Origin: Lacipirellula limnantheis
Lineage (GTDB): Bacteria > Planctomycetota > Planctomycetia > Pirellulales > Lacipirellulaceae
Length of the DNA stretch: 64,000 nucleotides
Reading direction: 5' to 3'
NCBI RefSeq assembly: GCF_007746075.1
Contig: NZ_CP036339.1
Coordinates: forward strand, 4,865,786 to 4,929,785
The notes beneath the pieces were generated by a model. That model saw nothing but the letters and a program-made list of their open reading frames with translations, was not told the origin of the DNA and made no database searches. Shown piece by piece: positions 25,833-34,672 of the stretch. How positions within the stretch are numbered: position 1 is the stretch's first letter; the number at the start of each line of letters is the position of its first letter. Made by a program: the position numbers and the translations under genes.

Positions 25833-27499
25833 TGACGGTCGAGGTGGCCCGACTTGTTGATAGCCCTCAGCAGTCGGATCCCAAGCAGCCCGCTGAGAAT
25901 CATGCCGGCCAATCCGGGAGCGGACGCGCCGTCAAGCGGCCAAAACCAGAACGGCCAAACATTGTTGGTCACCAGCAGCACCGAGCCGATAAACAGCGCA
26001 CTGGTCAGCATCCCCAAGACCAGCCGATTCACCGACGGCTCCAGGCCGCGATGGTCGAGGTGGACGTCGAACCGACCGGTTTGCACCTGTTGCAGGATAT
26101 CGCGCATGCGCCGAGGAAAGATTTCCGCGAGTTGCTCCAACTCGTAGACGATCCGCCTTGCCTTGCGAAACTGCCGCGTTGGCGAGATTCTGCGGGCCAT
26201 CATCTTTTTTCGATAGGGCTTGAGGATCTGCATCAGGCTGAAGTCGGGCGCCAATCGCCGGCCCGTTCCTTCGAGCATGACCAGCACCTTGAGCAGCATG
26301 GTCATCGCGGCCGGAAGAAGGATGCGGTGGCGGCGCATCACCTCGAACATTTCGCGCAGCGCGGCTGCGAGTTCAAAGTTCTCGGCCGATTGATGCGCGA
26401 ACTGAGCGATGTAGTCGGCCAGATCGATGGCTAGCGCCGATTCGTCGAGCCCCGGCGGCGTGGCGCCGACGCGTATGACGATCGCCCCGAGCCGTTGGCT
26501 GTCTTGTTCGACGATCGCGAGTAGGAACTCTTCAATCTCTTCGCGAAGCGCGTCGTCGATACGGCCCACCATGCCGTAGTCGAGCAATCCCAATCCCTCG
26601 TTGGGCAACAGCAGTAGATTCCCGGGATGAGGATCAGCGTGGTAAAAGCCGTTCCGGAAGATCATTTCCAAGTAAAGGTCGGCGCCCTGGCGGGCGATGG
26701 CTGAGAGGGCGATGCCGCTCTCCGCTACCTTCTGCGGCGACGACAGCGGAACGCCTTCGAGCCATTCCATCACCAAGACGCGATCGGTGGAGAACTCCGC
26801 GTACGGACGCGGAATTCTCACCAGCGGGCTGCCATTGAAGTGTCGGCGAAATTCCTCCATGTGCCGCCGCTCGCGCTCAAAGTCGAGTTCGCGTCGGAGG
26901 GCTCGTTGAAAATCGGCGATACTGGCGCACGGTTGATAGGGCGCGAGTTCGGGAATCATCTCGGCGAGTTGAGCGAGACCTTGCAGGATTTCCAAATCGA
27001 CCCGCACGCGGCGCGAGATATCGCGACGTTGAACTTTGACGGCCACCTCCTGGCCCGTGACGAGGCGTGCGCGGTGGACCTGGCCGATCGACGCCGAAGC
27101 GACGGGAAGATCACTGAATTCCGCGAAGATGTCCGTAAGCGCGCAGCTGAGATCTTCTTCAACGAGTTGCGTGACGACGTCGGGTGGGTCGGGCGGCACG
27201 CTCCGTTGGAGTTTTTCGAGTTCCTCGGCCAGCTCGCGTCCGACCATGTCGGGTCGCGTGCTCATGATTTGGCCAAGCTTGATGAAGGTTGGACCAAGTT
27301 CCTCCATCGCCATTCGAATCCGCGTTTCACGGCTGGCGTCGGCGAGGACTTCGCCCGTGCGATTCTTCAGCAATCCGCGGCCGAACGAAAACTCGAACCG
27401 CGCCAGCCACCCCGCAAGGCCGTACTTGCTGAGGATCGACAGAATCTCCCGCCAACGATTGACGTTGCGATAGACTTGGGGGATGGCGCCGATACGCAT
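25829..27499 (-). CDS. ABC1/UbiB/AarF-family kinase-like protein
   Basis: 556 residues, the family's usual size. Family marks: GPTFIKLGQIMSTRPDMV (the KxGQ motif), SIGQVHRARL (Ala-rich loop), VAVKVQR (Lys), FYHADPHPGNLL and LLDYGMVGR. Such proteins are atypical kinases or ATPases that support ubiquinone synthesis and lipid homeostasis. Two C-terminal membrane helices (~505-550) follow the kinase. It is convergent with a small gene. Its specific pathway here is inferred, not seen. Confidence 0.93.
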   Translation of the reverse strand: MRIGAIPQVYRNVNRWREILSILSKYGLAGWLARFEFSFGRGLLKNRTGEVLADASRETRIRMAMEELGPTFIKLGQIMSTRPDMVGRELAEELEKLQRSVPPDPPDVVTQLVEEDLSCALTDIFAEFSDLPVASASIGQVHRARLVTGQEVAVKVQRRDISRRVRVDLEILQGLAQLAEMIPELAPYQPCASIADFQRALRRELDFERERRHMEEFRRHFNGSPLVRIPRPYAEFSTDRVLVMEWLEGVPLSSPQKVAESGIALSAIARQGADLYLEMIFRNGFYHADPHPGNLLLLPNEGLGLLDYGMVGRIDDALREEIEEFLLAIVEQDSQRLGAIVIRVGATPPGLDESALAIDLADYIAQFAHQSAENFELAAALREMFEVMRRHRILLPAAMTMLLKVLVMLEGTGRRLAPDFSLMQILKPYRKKMMARRISPTRQFRKARRIVYELEQLAEIFPRRMRDILQQVQTGRFDVHLDHRGLEPSVNRLVLGMLTSALFIGSVLLVTNNVWPFWFWPLDGASAPGLAGMILSGLLGIRLLRAINKSGHLDRH

Positions 27500-27624
27500 G
27501 CGATGGTCTCATGTCGAGAGCACGGCGCGGCTCGGGCAGCGTGCATGCGCTGTATTGTACTCGTCCGGCGGCGGATCTGCCATTTGCGGCCAATTCGGCT
27601 TCACTCGTGACGCGAGGCAACGCG

Positions 27625-28482
27625 ATGCGATCTTTGTTCTGGATCTTGACCTCCACCCTGCTGCTGGCCGCTACCTCCCCAACCTTGGCTGGCGAGCCTC
27701 TCAAGGCGATGACGTTCAATTTGCGTCTGGCGACCGGCGACGACGGCGAGAATGTTTGGGCGAAGCGGAAGGATCTGGCGATCGACGTCATCCGCAATGA
27801 AAACCCCGCCGTGTTGGGCGTGCAGGAAGCGCAGCCGATACAGATCGACCACTTGAATGAAACTCTGCCCGAGTACATGAACGTCGGCGTTGGAAGGCGA
27901 CCCGATGGGAGCGACGAGTTTTCGGCCATCTACTTCCGCCGCGATCGATTTCACCTGAGCGACGCCGGTACGTTTTGGCTTTCCGAAACGCCGACGGTTC
28001 CGGGATCAACAACCTGGGGCAACAACTTGCCGCGCATCGCCACCTGGGTACGGCTGCTCGATCGCACCGATAAGCGCCGCATCATCGTCATCAACACGCA
28101 CTGGGATCACGAATCGCAACCGGCGCGGCTGAATAGCGGCAAGCTCCTGGCCGCGAAAGTGCATGAACTAAGCGGAGACGCCGAGCCCGTGATCGTGATG
28201 GGCGACTTCAACGCCATGCCGAATAATCCCGCTATGCTGGCCTTGACCGAGCAAGGAGACCTGCGGGACACGCTCGCTGTGGCGCGTCCTGACGAGGAGG
28301 ATATCAGCACGTTCAATGGCTTCGGCCGCGTGCCGAATGGCCCAAAGATCGACGCCGTGCTTGTGTCGCCGCAGTGGCAAGTTGAAGACGCTGCGATCAT
28401 TCGGACCCGCGACGGCGAACTGTTTCCATCTGATCACTGGCCGGTGACGGCGACGGTTCGCTTGCCGGCAGCGACTCAATGA
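27625..28482 (+). CDS. Exported endonuclease/exonuclease/phosphatase family protein
   Basis: 285 residues. Signal peptide 1-23 (ending LTLAGE-like SPTLAG). The EEP fold is shown by MTFNLRL, the metal Glu in VLGVQEAQP, THWDHES (catalytic His), MGDFNAMP and the final SDHWPV (Asp-His). Mg2+-dependent phosphoester hydrolysis is expected in the periplasm; substrates could be nucleic acid, lipid or a sugar phosphate. ATG 27625 starts the signal peptide and has GAGG upstream. It is not obviously in an operon. Confidence 0.93.
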   Translation: MRSLFWILTSTLLLAATSPTLAGEPLKAMTFNLRLATGDDGENVWAKRKDLAIDVIRNENPAVLGVQEAQPIQIDHLNETLPEYMNVGVGRRPDGSDEFSAIYFRRDRFHLSDAGTFWLSETPTVPGSTTWGNNLPRIATWVRLLDRTDKRRIIVINTHWDHESQPARLNSGKLLAAKVHELSGDAEPVIVMGDFNAMPNNPAMLALTEQGDLRDTLAVARPDEEDISTFNGFGRVPNGPKIDAVLVSPQWQVEDAAIIRTRDGELFPSDHWPVTATVRLPAATQ

Positions 28483-28812
28483 CGCGGTGAACGAAGCTGC
28501 GACCAGCTGCTTCGCAGGGATCGTCGTCTACGTTTCGATCAACGGGACTTTACATTTCGTTGATCTTTTACGTTTCTTGCTGGCGGCATCGCCCAGGCGC
28601 GCCTATTCGTCGGCGGATACGCCAAAACCGTTCGTCGCATCTCATTGTCGCTCAATGCGTTGCTATCGAGATCGCTGATCGCAACTGTCGATTTTCACGA
28701 CTCTACGGACGCACTCGTCCAATCGGATTCGATCTCGCTAGTGGCGCGCTATGGAAATGATAAAATGATGTCCAGCGTCGTGTTTTTCACGGGTTTTTTA
28801 TAGGAGACGAAC
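28483..28812. other. Gene-free stretch with an 8-base inverted repeat
   Basis: About 330 bases upstream of the membrane protein. It includes GATCAACG (28537-28544) and CGTTGATC (28558-28565), a possible operator, and an AT-rich patch (about 28748-28766, GGAAATGATAAAATGATG) that may hold the promoter. Confidence 0.45.
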
Positions 28813-29670
28813 GTGGGCCAGGAAAATGGTTCGGACAGCGATAGTGAAGAGAACAGTAGACGCGGCGTTTTCGGCGAAGAGCCGGGGGCGTCGCGGCGCA
28901 AGATTGTGGGGCCGGCCTTCAAAGCGGTCTTTCAATTCGCCAAGTTCATGATCACGCTGCCGATAACCCTCGTGCGCGGACGCCGGGGGAAAATGGATGA
29001 GGTGACCGTTTACTCGGCCCATCCTAGCTTCTTCTTGTGGCTGCTCATCGCCGTCGGCTTTACCGCGAGCGCGATTGTCGCACGCTATCCGCAAGAGGCG
29101 GGTCTGCTCGGATGGATCTATGTCTGGGCGCTGCTCTACTTCCTGGTGATGCTGATGTACGACATCAGCGCCCGCAAATTGGGGCTGTGGACGCTGATCT
29201 TTGCCTTGATCTGGCTGGGCTCGAAATATGTTGAACACATGAAAAATGTCGCCGTGCTTGGCTCGGTGTTCGAGTACCTGGCCAATCTAAAGCCGGAATA
29301 TGATCCGGGCACCGGAACAGCGTTGAGCTGGCTTCTGCTGTTGCCGTGGTTCGGATCGCTGCTGCACATGGCCCTGAACGGTCGGAAGCGGTTCACGCCC
29401 AACGAAATTGGCGAATTCCACTTTGGCGAAGGAAGCGAACTGACCGACCGGACCGGCCTGCGGTTCCGCACGAAGTATCGCGACGTGCTGGAGACAGTTC
29501 TCACGTTTGGCGGCGGCGATCTGATCGCGGTCGACAATCACCAGAACGTCATCAAGCGGTGGGACAACATCGTCGGACTCTTTTTCCTATGGAAGGACCT
29601 CGACCGCGTGTTGCATCAACGGGCTGCCGTGATGGACTTGGGCGAGGAGAAGGTGGCCGTCGAGGCGTAA
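28813..29670 (+). CDS. Membrane protein, family not recognised
   Basis: 285 residues from GTG 28813 with AGGAG eight or so bases upstream. The polar N-terminus (~60 residues) precedes about four membrane helices (FFLWLLIAVGFTASAIVA, WALLYFLVMLMYDI, LWTLIFALIWLG, and LSWLLLLPWFGSLLHMA). The C-terminal ~100 residues are soluble (FTPNEIGEFHFGEGSELTDR...). It probably lies in the inner membrane. I recall close relatives only in Planctomycetes, with no known function. A permease gene follows after a hairpin. Confidence 0.7.
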   Translation: MGQENGSDSDSEENSRRGVFGEEPGASRRKIVGPAFKAVFQFAKFMITLPITLVRGRRGKMDEVTVYSAHPSFFLWLLIAVGFTASAIVARYPQEAGLLGWIYVWALLYFLVMLMYDISARKLGLWTLIFALIWLGSKYVEHMKNVAVLGSVFEYLANLKPEYDPGTGTALSWLLLLPWFGSLLHMALNGRKRFTPNEIGEFHFGEGSELTDRTGLRFRTKYRDVLETVLTFGGGDLIAVDNHQNVIKRWDNIVGLFFLWKDLDRVLHQRAAVMDLGEEKVAVEA

Positions 29671-29717
29671 TGCCCGACGTGCGCCGTTGTTGCTGTCCCT
29701 ATCCCAAGGAATCCAGG

Positions 29718-29754
29718 GGGCCGTTGCAGGCCGACGTGTCGGCTGCAACGGCCC
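29718..29754. terminator. Hairpin between membrane protein and permease
   Basis: GGGCCGTTGCAG-GCCGAC (29718-29735) pairs with GTCGGCTGCAACGGCCC (29738-29754). There is no T-tract, so it could be a weak terminator or an RNA-stability stem; it sits just before the permease ATG. Confidence 0.6.
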
Positions 29755-29760
29755 TGATGA

Positions 29761-31797
29761 ATGACACACTCTGAACCTCTTGCGGCGCCGCAGCGGACTC
29801 ACGCTTGGCTGTTGGTGCTCACGCTCGTCGGCGTCGATTACTTCAGCACGCTTGCCTATCTGCCGTCGATGGCCGTCGAAGCAGCCGGTCCGCTCGCGCC
29901 GCTCGCAGCGGCGGCCGTCGTGCTCGTCACGTTTTTATTGGCGCTGCCGATCTACTGGTACGTGGTCGGACGCTCGCCGGACGGCAGGGGAGCGACTGGG
30001 CTGCTCGAAGATCTGACTCCCGGTTGGCGGGGAAAGATGATCGTGCTGACCCTACTCGGGTTCGCGGCGGCCGACTTCGTCATCACGCGGAGCCTGTCGC
30101 TCGCCGATGCCGCGATTCATCTCATTCACAATCCTCACGGGCAGCGATTGCTCGCCAAACTTCCGCAGACGTTCTTAGGCGAAGATCCCGCGTCATGGTC
30201 GTGGTGGGAACGCGGAGCCGCGCTGGTGATGGCCCCGCAAGTGGCCGTGACGCTCGCGCTTTCGATCGTCTCGTTCGGCCTATGGCAATTGATCAAGGAT
30301 GGGTTGTCGCGGCGGATGCTGTGGACGACGGCCATTGCGACGTTCGTCTATCTGGCCCTAGTGGCGATTGTGATCGTGAGCGGCTGGGCGTATCTCGGGC
30401 GGCATCTGGAGATTTGGGATGCGATGGCGGCGTCGCTTCGCGCGGACGACGGCGTCGAGACCAATGGCGACTCGATCGCATGGCGCTGGCAGTGGCTCAG
30501 CATTGTCCTTTGGTCGTTTCCGCAGATGGCGCTGGGACTGAGCGGTTTCGAAATGATCATGACCGTGGCCCCGCAGGTGCGTGGGGGGACCGACGACGCT
30601 CCCCAGCGGCCCGCCGGGCGAATACGCAACACGCGCAAATTGATGATCACCGCGGCGGCGGTGATGGCTGTCTATTTGGTGAGCGCGGTTTGCGTGACTT
30701 CGCTGCTCGTCCCGCGGACGGCGCTCGTCGCGGGCGGCGCCGCGGAACATCGGGCGCTGGCATACCTCGCGCATGGATCGCCGCTGGCCGACGGAGCGAC
30801 GGCCGACGCGCTCAACCCGCTCTTCGGCGAGAACTTTGGCGATGTGTTCGATCTCTCCACCGCGCTGATCCTTTGCCTGGCGGGAATCAGCGTGACGTTG
30901 GGCCTGAAGAATCTGCTGCCCCACTATCTCCATCGACTCGGCATGGAAGTCGGCTGGGCGGGAAAGGTGGGGGCGATTCTCCACCTGCTGAATGCGATCA
31001 TCCTCATCGTGACCGTCGTCTTCCGCGCGAGTCCCGCATCTCAGCAATGGGCCTACGCGACCAGCGTGCTGGTGCTGCTGGGCGGCGCCGCGGTCGCGGC
31101 CGCTCGCGATCTGCTTCAGCCAGGATTGCGTACGATCGCCCGCGTGCTCGGCGGCGGTCTCGCGGCGCTCGGCGCCGGAGTGTTCTTCGGGCTGACGGGG
31201 CTCACCGTGCTGATTAATCATTCGGGAATTACCATTGCCCTCGCGTTCGTCGCGGCGATTGTCGTCAGCTCGTTCATCTCCCGCTGGATCCGCAGCACGG
31301 AGTTGCGATTTGAGGGATTCGACTTTGCAAGCCCCGCCGCCGAACAGCGTTGGAAGGAGTTGTCGCGGCGCGGCCCCAGGGTACTCGCTCCCCATCGACC
31401 TGGGCTGATGTCGCTGGCCGACAAACGCCACGCGCTGCTGCGCGACTATCGCCTCGCCGCGGATGAGCAGGTACTGTTCGTTGAAGCGACGCTAGGTGAC
31501 CCGAGCGACTTTTATCAGCGGCCGCTGATGAACGTCGAGCGCGACGATGGCGTCGAAGTAGTGCGGGTATCGCATTGCGTCAGCATCGCCCACGTCCTGG
31601 CGGCGATCTGCCTGGAGATGTGCGACGACGAAACGCCGCCGCCAGAGATCATCTTCGGCTGGTCGAACGAAGCTCCGCTGGCCGCCAACCTGAATTTCCT
31701 GCTGCTTGGCGAGGGGAACGTGCCGTGGATGGTGCGGGAGCTGGTGTTGAACGCGGGGCTCGAGCCGCATCGGCAGCCGCGGATTCTGATCGGGTAA
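29761..31797 (+). CDS. APC-family amino acid permease with soluble C-terminal domain
   Basis: 678 residues. Roughly 12 membrane helices fill residues 15-520; the first includes VLTLVGVDYFSTLAYLPS, the region around helix 8-9 has DLSTALILCLAGISVTLG. Residues ~525-678 are soluble and polar (FASPAAEQRWKELS, HRLAADEQVLF), resembling the cytoplasmic stress-protein-like ends of some amino acid permeases. It should import or export amino acids. No ribosome site is visible; the hairpin lies immediately upstream. Substrate unknown. Confidence 0.85.
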   Translation: MTHSEPLAAPQRTHAWLLVLTLVGVDYFSTLAYLPSMAVEAAGPLAPLAAAAVVLVTFLLALPIYWYVVGRSPDGRGATGLLEDLTPGWRGKMIVLTLLGFAAADFVITRSLSLADAAIHLIHNPHGQRLLAKLPQTFLGEDPASWSWWERGAALVMAPQVAVTLALSIVSFGLWQLIKDGLSRRMLWTTAIATFVYLALVAIVIVSGWAYLGRHLEIWDAMAASLRADDGVETNGDSIAWRWQWLSIVLWSFPQMALGLSGFEMIMTVAPQVRGGTDDAPQRPAGRIRNTRKLMITAAAVMAVYLVSAVCVTSLLVPRTALVAGGAAEHRALAYLAHGSPLADGATADALNPLFGENFGDVFDLSTALILCLAGISVTLGLKNLLPHYLHRLGMEVGWAGKVGAILHLLNAIILIVTVVFRASPASQQWAYATSVLVLLGGAAVAAARDLLQPGLRTIARVLGGGLAALGAGVFFGLTGLTVLINHSGITIALAFVAAIVVSSFISRWIRSTELRFEGFDFASPAAEQRWKELSRRGPRVLAPHRPGLMSLADKRHALLRDYRLAADEQVLFVEATLGDPSDFYQRPLMNVERDDGVEVVRVSHCVSIAHVLAAICLEMCDDETPPPEIIFGWSNEAPLAANLNFLLLGEGNVPWMVRELVLNAGLEPHRQPRILIG

Positions 31798-31805
31798 GCG
31801 AACCT

Positions 31806-31877
31806 GTCATTTCGAGCGCCGCGAAGAATCTGGAGGCTCGTTTGAAATGCTCGTTTTTTCGCTGCGCTCAGAATGAC
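31806..31877. repeat. Inverted repeat related to the 11435 element
   Basis: GTCATTTCGAGCGCCGCGAA then GAATC at 31806-31830 pairs imperfectly with the sequence ending CAGAATGAC at 31877. It carries TTTTTT before its right arm. It lies between convergent genes. Confidence 0.75.
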
Positions 31878-31892
31878 GGATGGCACGCTAAC

Positions 31893-33776
31893 CTAAGCAA
31901 CGCGTCGACGGAGGCGGTAGATGGCGAATAGCGCCGTCACAGCGATGCCGGCCGACCCTGGTTCCGGTACAGCGGCGACAGACGCCGTCGCCGACGTCGC
32001 GCCAAAGTTACGCTGCCACAAGAGATAATCGGCCCCGGTCATCGTGCCGGCCGCAAAGCCGCTCTTCCAAACCGTCAGGTCTGCGTTGTTGACGACCCCG
32101 TCATTGTTGAAGTCGCCGGCGATTGGCGTCGCGGGGGTCAGCGCCGGGGCGAAGAAGAGATTGCTAGAAATGTTGGTGAGTCCGGTATTCCACTTGATGA
32201 CGTCGGCCAGTTTCACCGTGTTCAGGTTCAGGATGGCCGCAATGTCTGATTTCAAAACGCCGCCAACGTAGAGTTCGTTGTAGTCGGCGGTGTAAAAGAA
32301 CTTGTCGCCGTCGCGCGACCGCTCGAACTGGTTCGCGAGGATCGCCGTCGTGAGCGGGCCAAGACTAGAACCAGGCAAATGCGTTTCGGCCAAGGCGGCG
32401 ACGATGGCGTCGACGTTGTTAATGTTGTTGCCGTAGAGGGTTCTGAGCGCATTGCGGGTCGTCGCGTCGGTTGGCAACTGATTGAAGCTGGTGAGCAGGG
32501 GCAGACCGTAGGCAACGCGGAGCTCGTTGTAATCGACGATGCCATGATCGCGACCGCGCTGAATGTCGACGGCCATCAGATCGGTGCCGCCGGCGCCGGG
32601 GGGGCCGAACATCACATTGCGAATCGAGTCGACGATCTTCAGGTCGATCTCCTGTGACTTTTGGAGCGAGGCGCCCATCAGCACCTGATCGACGAGGCCT
32701 GCGTTGTTCGTGAGCTGATTCGGATTGAAGAAGGCGCTGGCAAAGGTCATCGAGCCGGTCGCTTGGCTGTTGTTGTTCGCCAACAGCAAGCTGTCGCCGA
32801 GGGCGCTGTGGCCGAAGCGGAACACGGCGGCCGAGAATGAGTTAGTGACCGTGGCGTCTTCGTCGGGACGATAGACGTAATCCTGCGCGGCGGGAGCGTT
32901 GCTCCCCATGAGCGCCGGCAGGAACTCGTTGTAGGTTATCGCCTGAATCTCGGCGCCGACCAATTTTCGCGCGAGATTGTACTGCTCCTGGGCGTTAAGG
33001 GAGGGCTTGAGCGTCGCGATGCGATCGACCAACCGATTGTGCTCGCGCATGAAGACGGTTTGCAGCGAAGTCAGCAACAGATTTTCGTTCGCGCGAACGT
33101 CGCCGGCGAGGAAGAGTTGGCTGGCCGGCGTCGGCCCGCTGTTCTGATTCGATAAATTGCCCGTGTTATACGGGAGCAGGTTATTGGCGCTGGTGATCAG
33201 TTTGGCGCCAGTTCCCCCGTTCGTCCGCAACGCAGCGGCGCGGGCATTGCTTGAACCGTAGATCTGCGAGCCGTCGATCCAGGCGGTAACTTCGCTGATT
33301 TGTTCGCGATCGCCGTTGATCGTGAAGTTCGACCGGGTGAACGCCATCGGATTCGGACCGAGGGGGTCGTTCGGATCGTCGATGGTAATCGGCGCGGAGC
33401 CATTGGTGGCGGCGCCGGCGCTCGACGTCGACAGACTCATATCGTGGTCGAGGAACTGGCCCCAGCCCCAGACAAGGTCGCTCAACCCGCGGGCGCTGGT
33501 CGTGCTAGCCGTCTGCTTGGATACAGTATTCGAAATGGTGCGCGCGTTGGGCCGCGTCGGCGGCGAGATGATGCCGCCGTGAATCCCCTGATAGTCCGTG
33601 AGATAGTTGACGCGAATCAGCGGCTGGCCCGCTTGGCCCCGTTCAATCTGAATATGATTGTGCGAACCGTCGATGAAGCGGTCCGCCGCCTTGGCGCCGG
33701 CGGCGACGAGGAAACTACTCGCCATTAACGCGAGCGTGAGCGTCAGCGTGAATCGCCGAAAAGCGTGGGGCAACAA
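31893..33776 (-). CDS. Secreted animal-type haem peroxidase with dockerin and PEP-CTERM
   Basis: 627 residues from TTG 33776. Signal peptide 1-30. Residues 33-530 are an animal haem peroxidase domain: distal His111 (WGQFLDHDMS), the Asp-Gly-Ser-Gln-Ile-Tyr segment DGSQIYGSS, LQTVFMREHNRLVDRI, proximal His near 324 (FRFGHSALG), and DIQRGRDHGIVDYNELR. Residues ~552-600 form a dockerin-type calcium repeat (DFNNDGVVNNADL, then GADYLLWQRNF). A PEP-CTERM tail ends the protein. It likely uses H2O2 to oxidise halide or organic substrates at the cell surface. It is convergent with the permease. Confidence 0.92.
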   Translation of the reverse strand: MLPHAFRRFTLTLTLALMASSFLVAAGAKAADRFIDGSHNHIQIERGQAGQPLIRVNYLTDYQGIHGGIISPPTRPNARTISNTVSKQTASTTSARGLSDLVWGWGQFLDHDMSLSTSSAGAATNGSAPITIDDPNDPLGPNPMAFTRSNFTINGDREQISEVTAWIDGSQIYGSSNARAAALRTNGGTGAKLITSANNLLPYNTGNLSNQNSGPTPASQLFLAGDVRANENLLLTSLQTVFMREHNRLVDRIATLKPSLNAQEQYNLARKLVGAEIQAITYNEFLPALMGSNAPAAQDYVYRPDEDATVTNSFSAAVFRFGHSALGDSLLLANNNSQATGSMTFASAFFNPNQLTNNAGLVDQVLMGASLQKSQEIDLKIVDSIRNVMFGPPGAGGTDLMAVDIQRGRDHGIVDYNELRVAYGLPLLTSFNQLPTDATTRNALRTLYGNNINNVDAIVAALAETHLPGSSLGPLTTAILANQFERSRDGDKFFYTADYNELYVGGVLKSDIAAILNLNTVKLADVIKWNTGLTNISSNLFFAPALTPATPIAGDFNNDGVVNNADLTVWKSGFAAGTMTGADYLLWQRNFGATSATASVAAVPEPGSAGIAVTALFAIYRLRRRVA

Positions 33777-34090
33777 TTCTCAGTTCCGCGTCATTGGTGC
33801 AAGCGTGCGTGGCTGGAGAGGGCAGGGCGGACGGCCGAAACCCTCTAGGCAACCAACTTTCAGTCTAGTTGTCGCCGCCGTTTGGACAACGAAAATGAAA
33901 GTATTGAGCTGACTTTGCCGGGGCGGTTATAGCGATTATGCCCTATTAAAGCCGCAAAATCCCCAGTGCTGCGACGCTTAGACGAATGAATCAAGAGACT
34001 GAAGTCTGGCTGCCGTAGCGACGCTCTTCGCTAGACTCTATCGGAAACGGCGTCAACCGTTCCGACATTACCTCTCCTTAAGGCCCGCCG
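33777..34090. other. Gene-free stretch between divergent genes
   Basis: About 315 bases holding promoters of the peroxidase gene (minus) and acetyltransferase gene (plus). No confident motif beyond the start-site AAGG of the plus gene. Confidence 0.4.
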
Positions 34091-34633
34091 ATGCTTGCCA
34101 TTCCAGATCCCCACGTCCGCGGCGGCGTCGAGCTTCGCCCACTAGAATCATGCGACGCCGAAGCGCTGTTCCTGGCAATCGACGCCAATCGCGCCTACTT
34201 GCGCCGCTGGCTCCCTTGGCTGGACCAAACCAGATCGCCCTCCGACGTGCGGGCGTTCATCGAGCAAAACGTCGACGCGCGGCGCGACGACCGGGCGTTG
34301 CAACTCGGTATTTGCGTTGACGGAGGACTCCGCGGCGCGATCGGAATTCATCTCGTCGACTGGAATAACCGCTCGACCTCGATCGGGTATTGGCTCGACG
34401 CCTCGCTGCGAGGGCAGGGAATCATGACCGCCTGCTGCTCGCACGTCGTCGCCCACCTGTTCGACAAGCTTGATCTTCACCGCATCGTGATCCGCTGCGC
34501 AGTGGAAAACCACCGCAGCCGTGCGATTCCCGAGAGATTGGGATTCGTTCAAGAAGGAGTCTTGCGCGACGCGGAGTGGCTCTACGATCACTTCGTTAAC
34601 TTGGCAACCTATTCCCGCCTGCGAACCGACTAA
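34091..34633 (+). CDS. GNAT acetyltransferase, RimJ/RimL-like
   Basis: 180 residues. RimL-type marks: ELRPLESCDAEALFLAID, LRRWLPWLDQ, IGIHLVDWNNRSTSIGYWL, the acetyl-CoA loop RGQGIMTACCSHVV, IRCAVENHRSRAIPERLGF and GVLRDAEWL. RimJ/RimL-type enzymes acetylate N-termini of ribosomal proteins or other amines with acetyl-CoA. The target here cannot be read. Single gene. Confidence 0.93.
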   Translation: MLAIPDPHVRGGVELRPLESCDAEALFLAIDANRAYLRRWLPWLDQTRSPSDVRAFIEQNVDARRDDRALQLGICVDGGLRGAIGIHLVDWNNRSTSIGYWLDASLRGQGIMTACCSHVVAHLFDKLDLHRIVIRCAVENHRSRAIPERLGFVQEGVLRDAEWLYDHFVNLATYSRLRTD

Positions 34634-34672
34634 TGACCTGACGCGCACGCCAAACTCCAAACTTCTAGCGCA

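Noticed and set aside
29805-31217. Plus-strand out-of-frame open reading of 470 codons inside the permease gene
   Set aside because: Arg-Ala-Gly rich and in the wrong frame relative to the clear permease helices.
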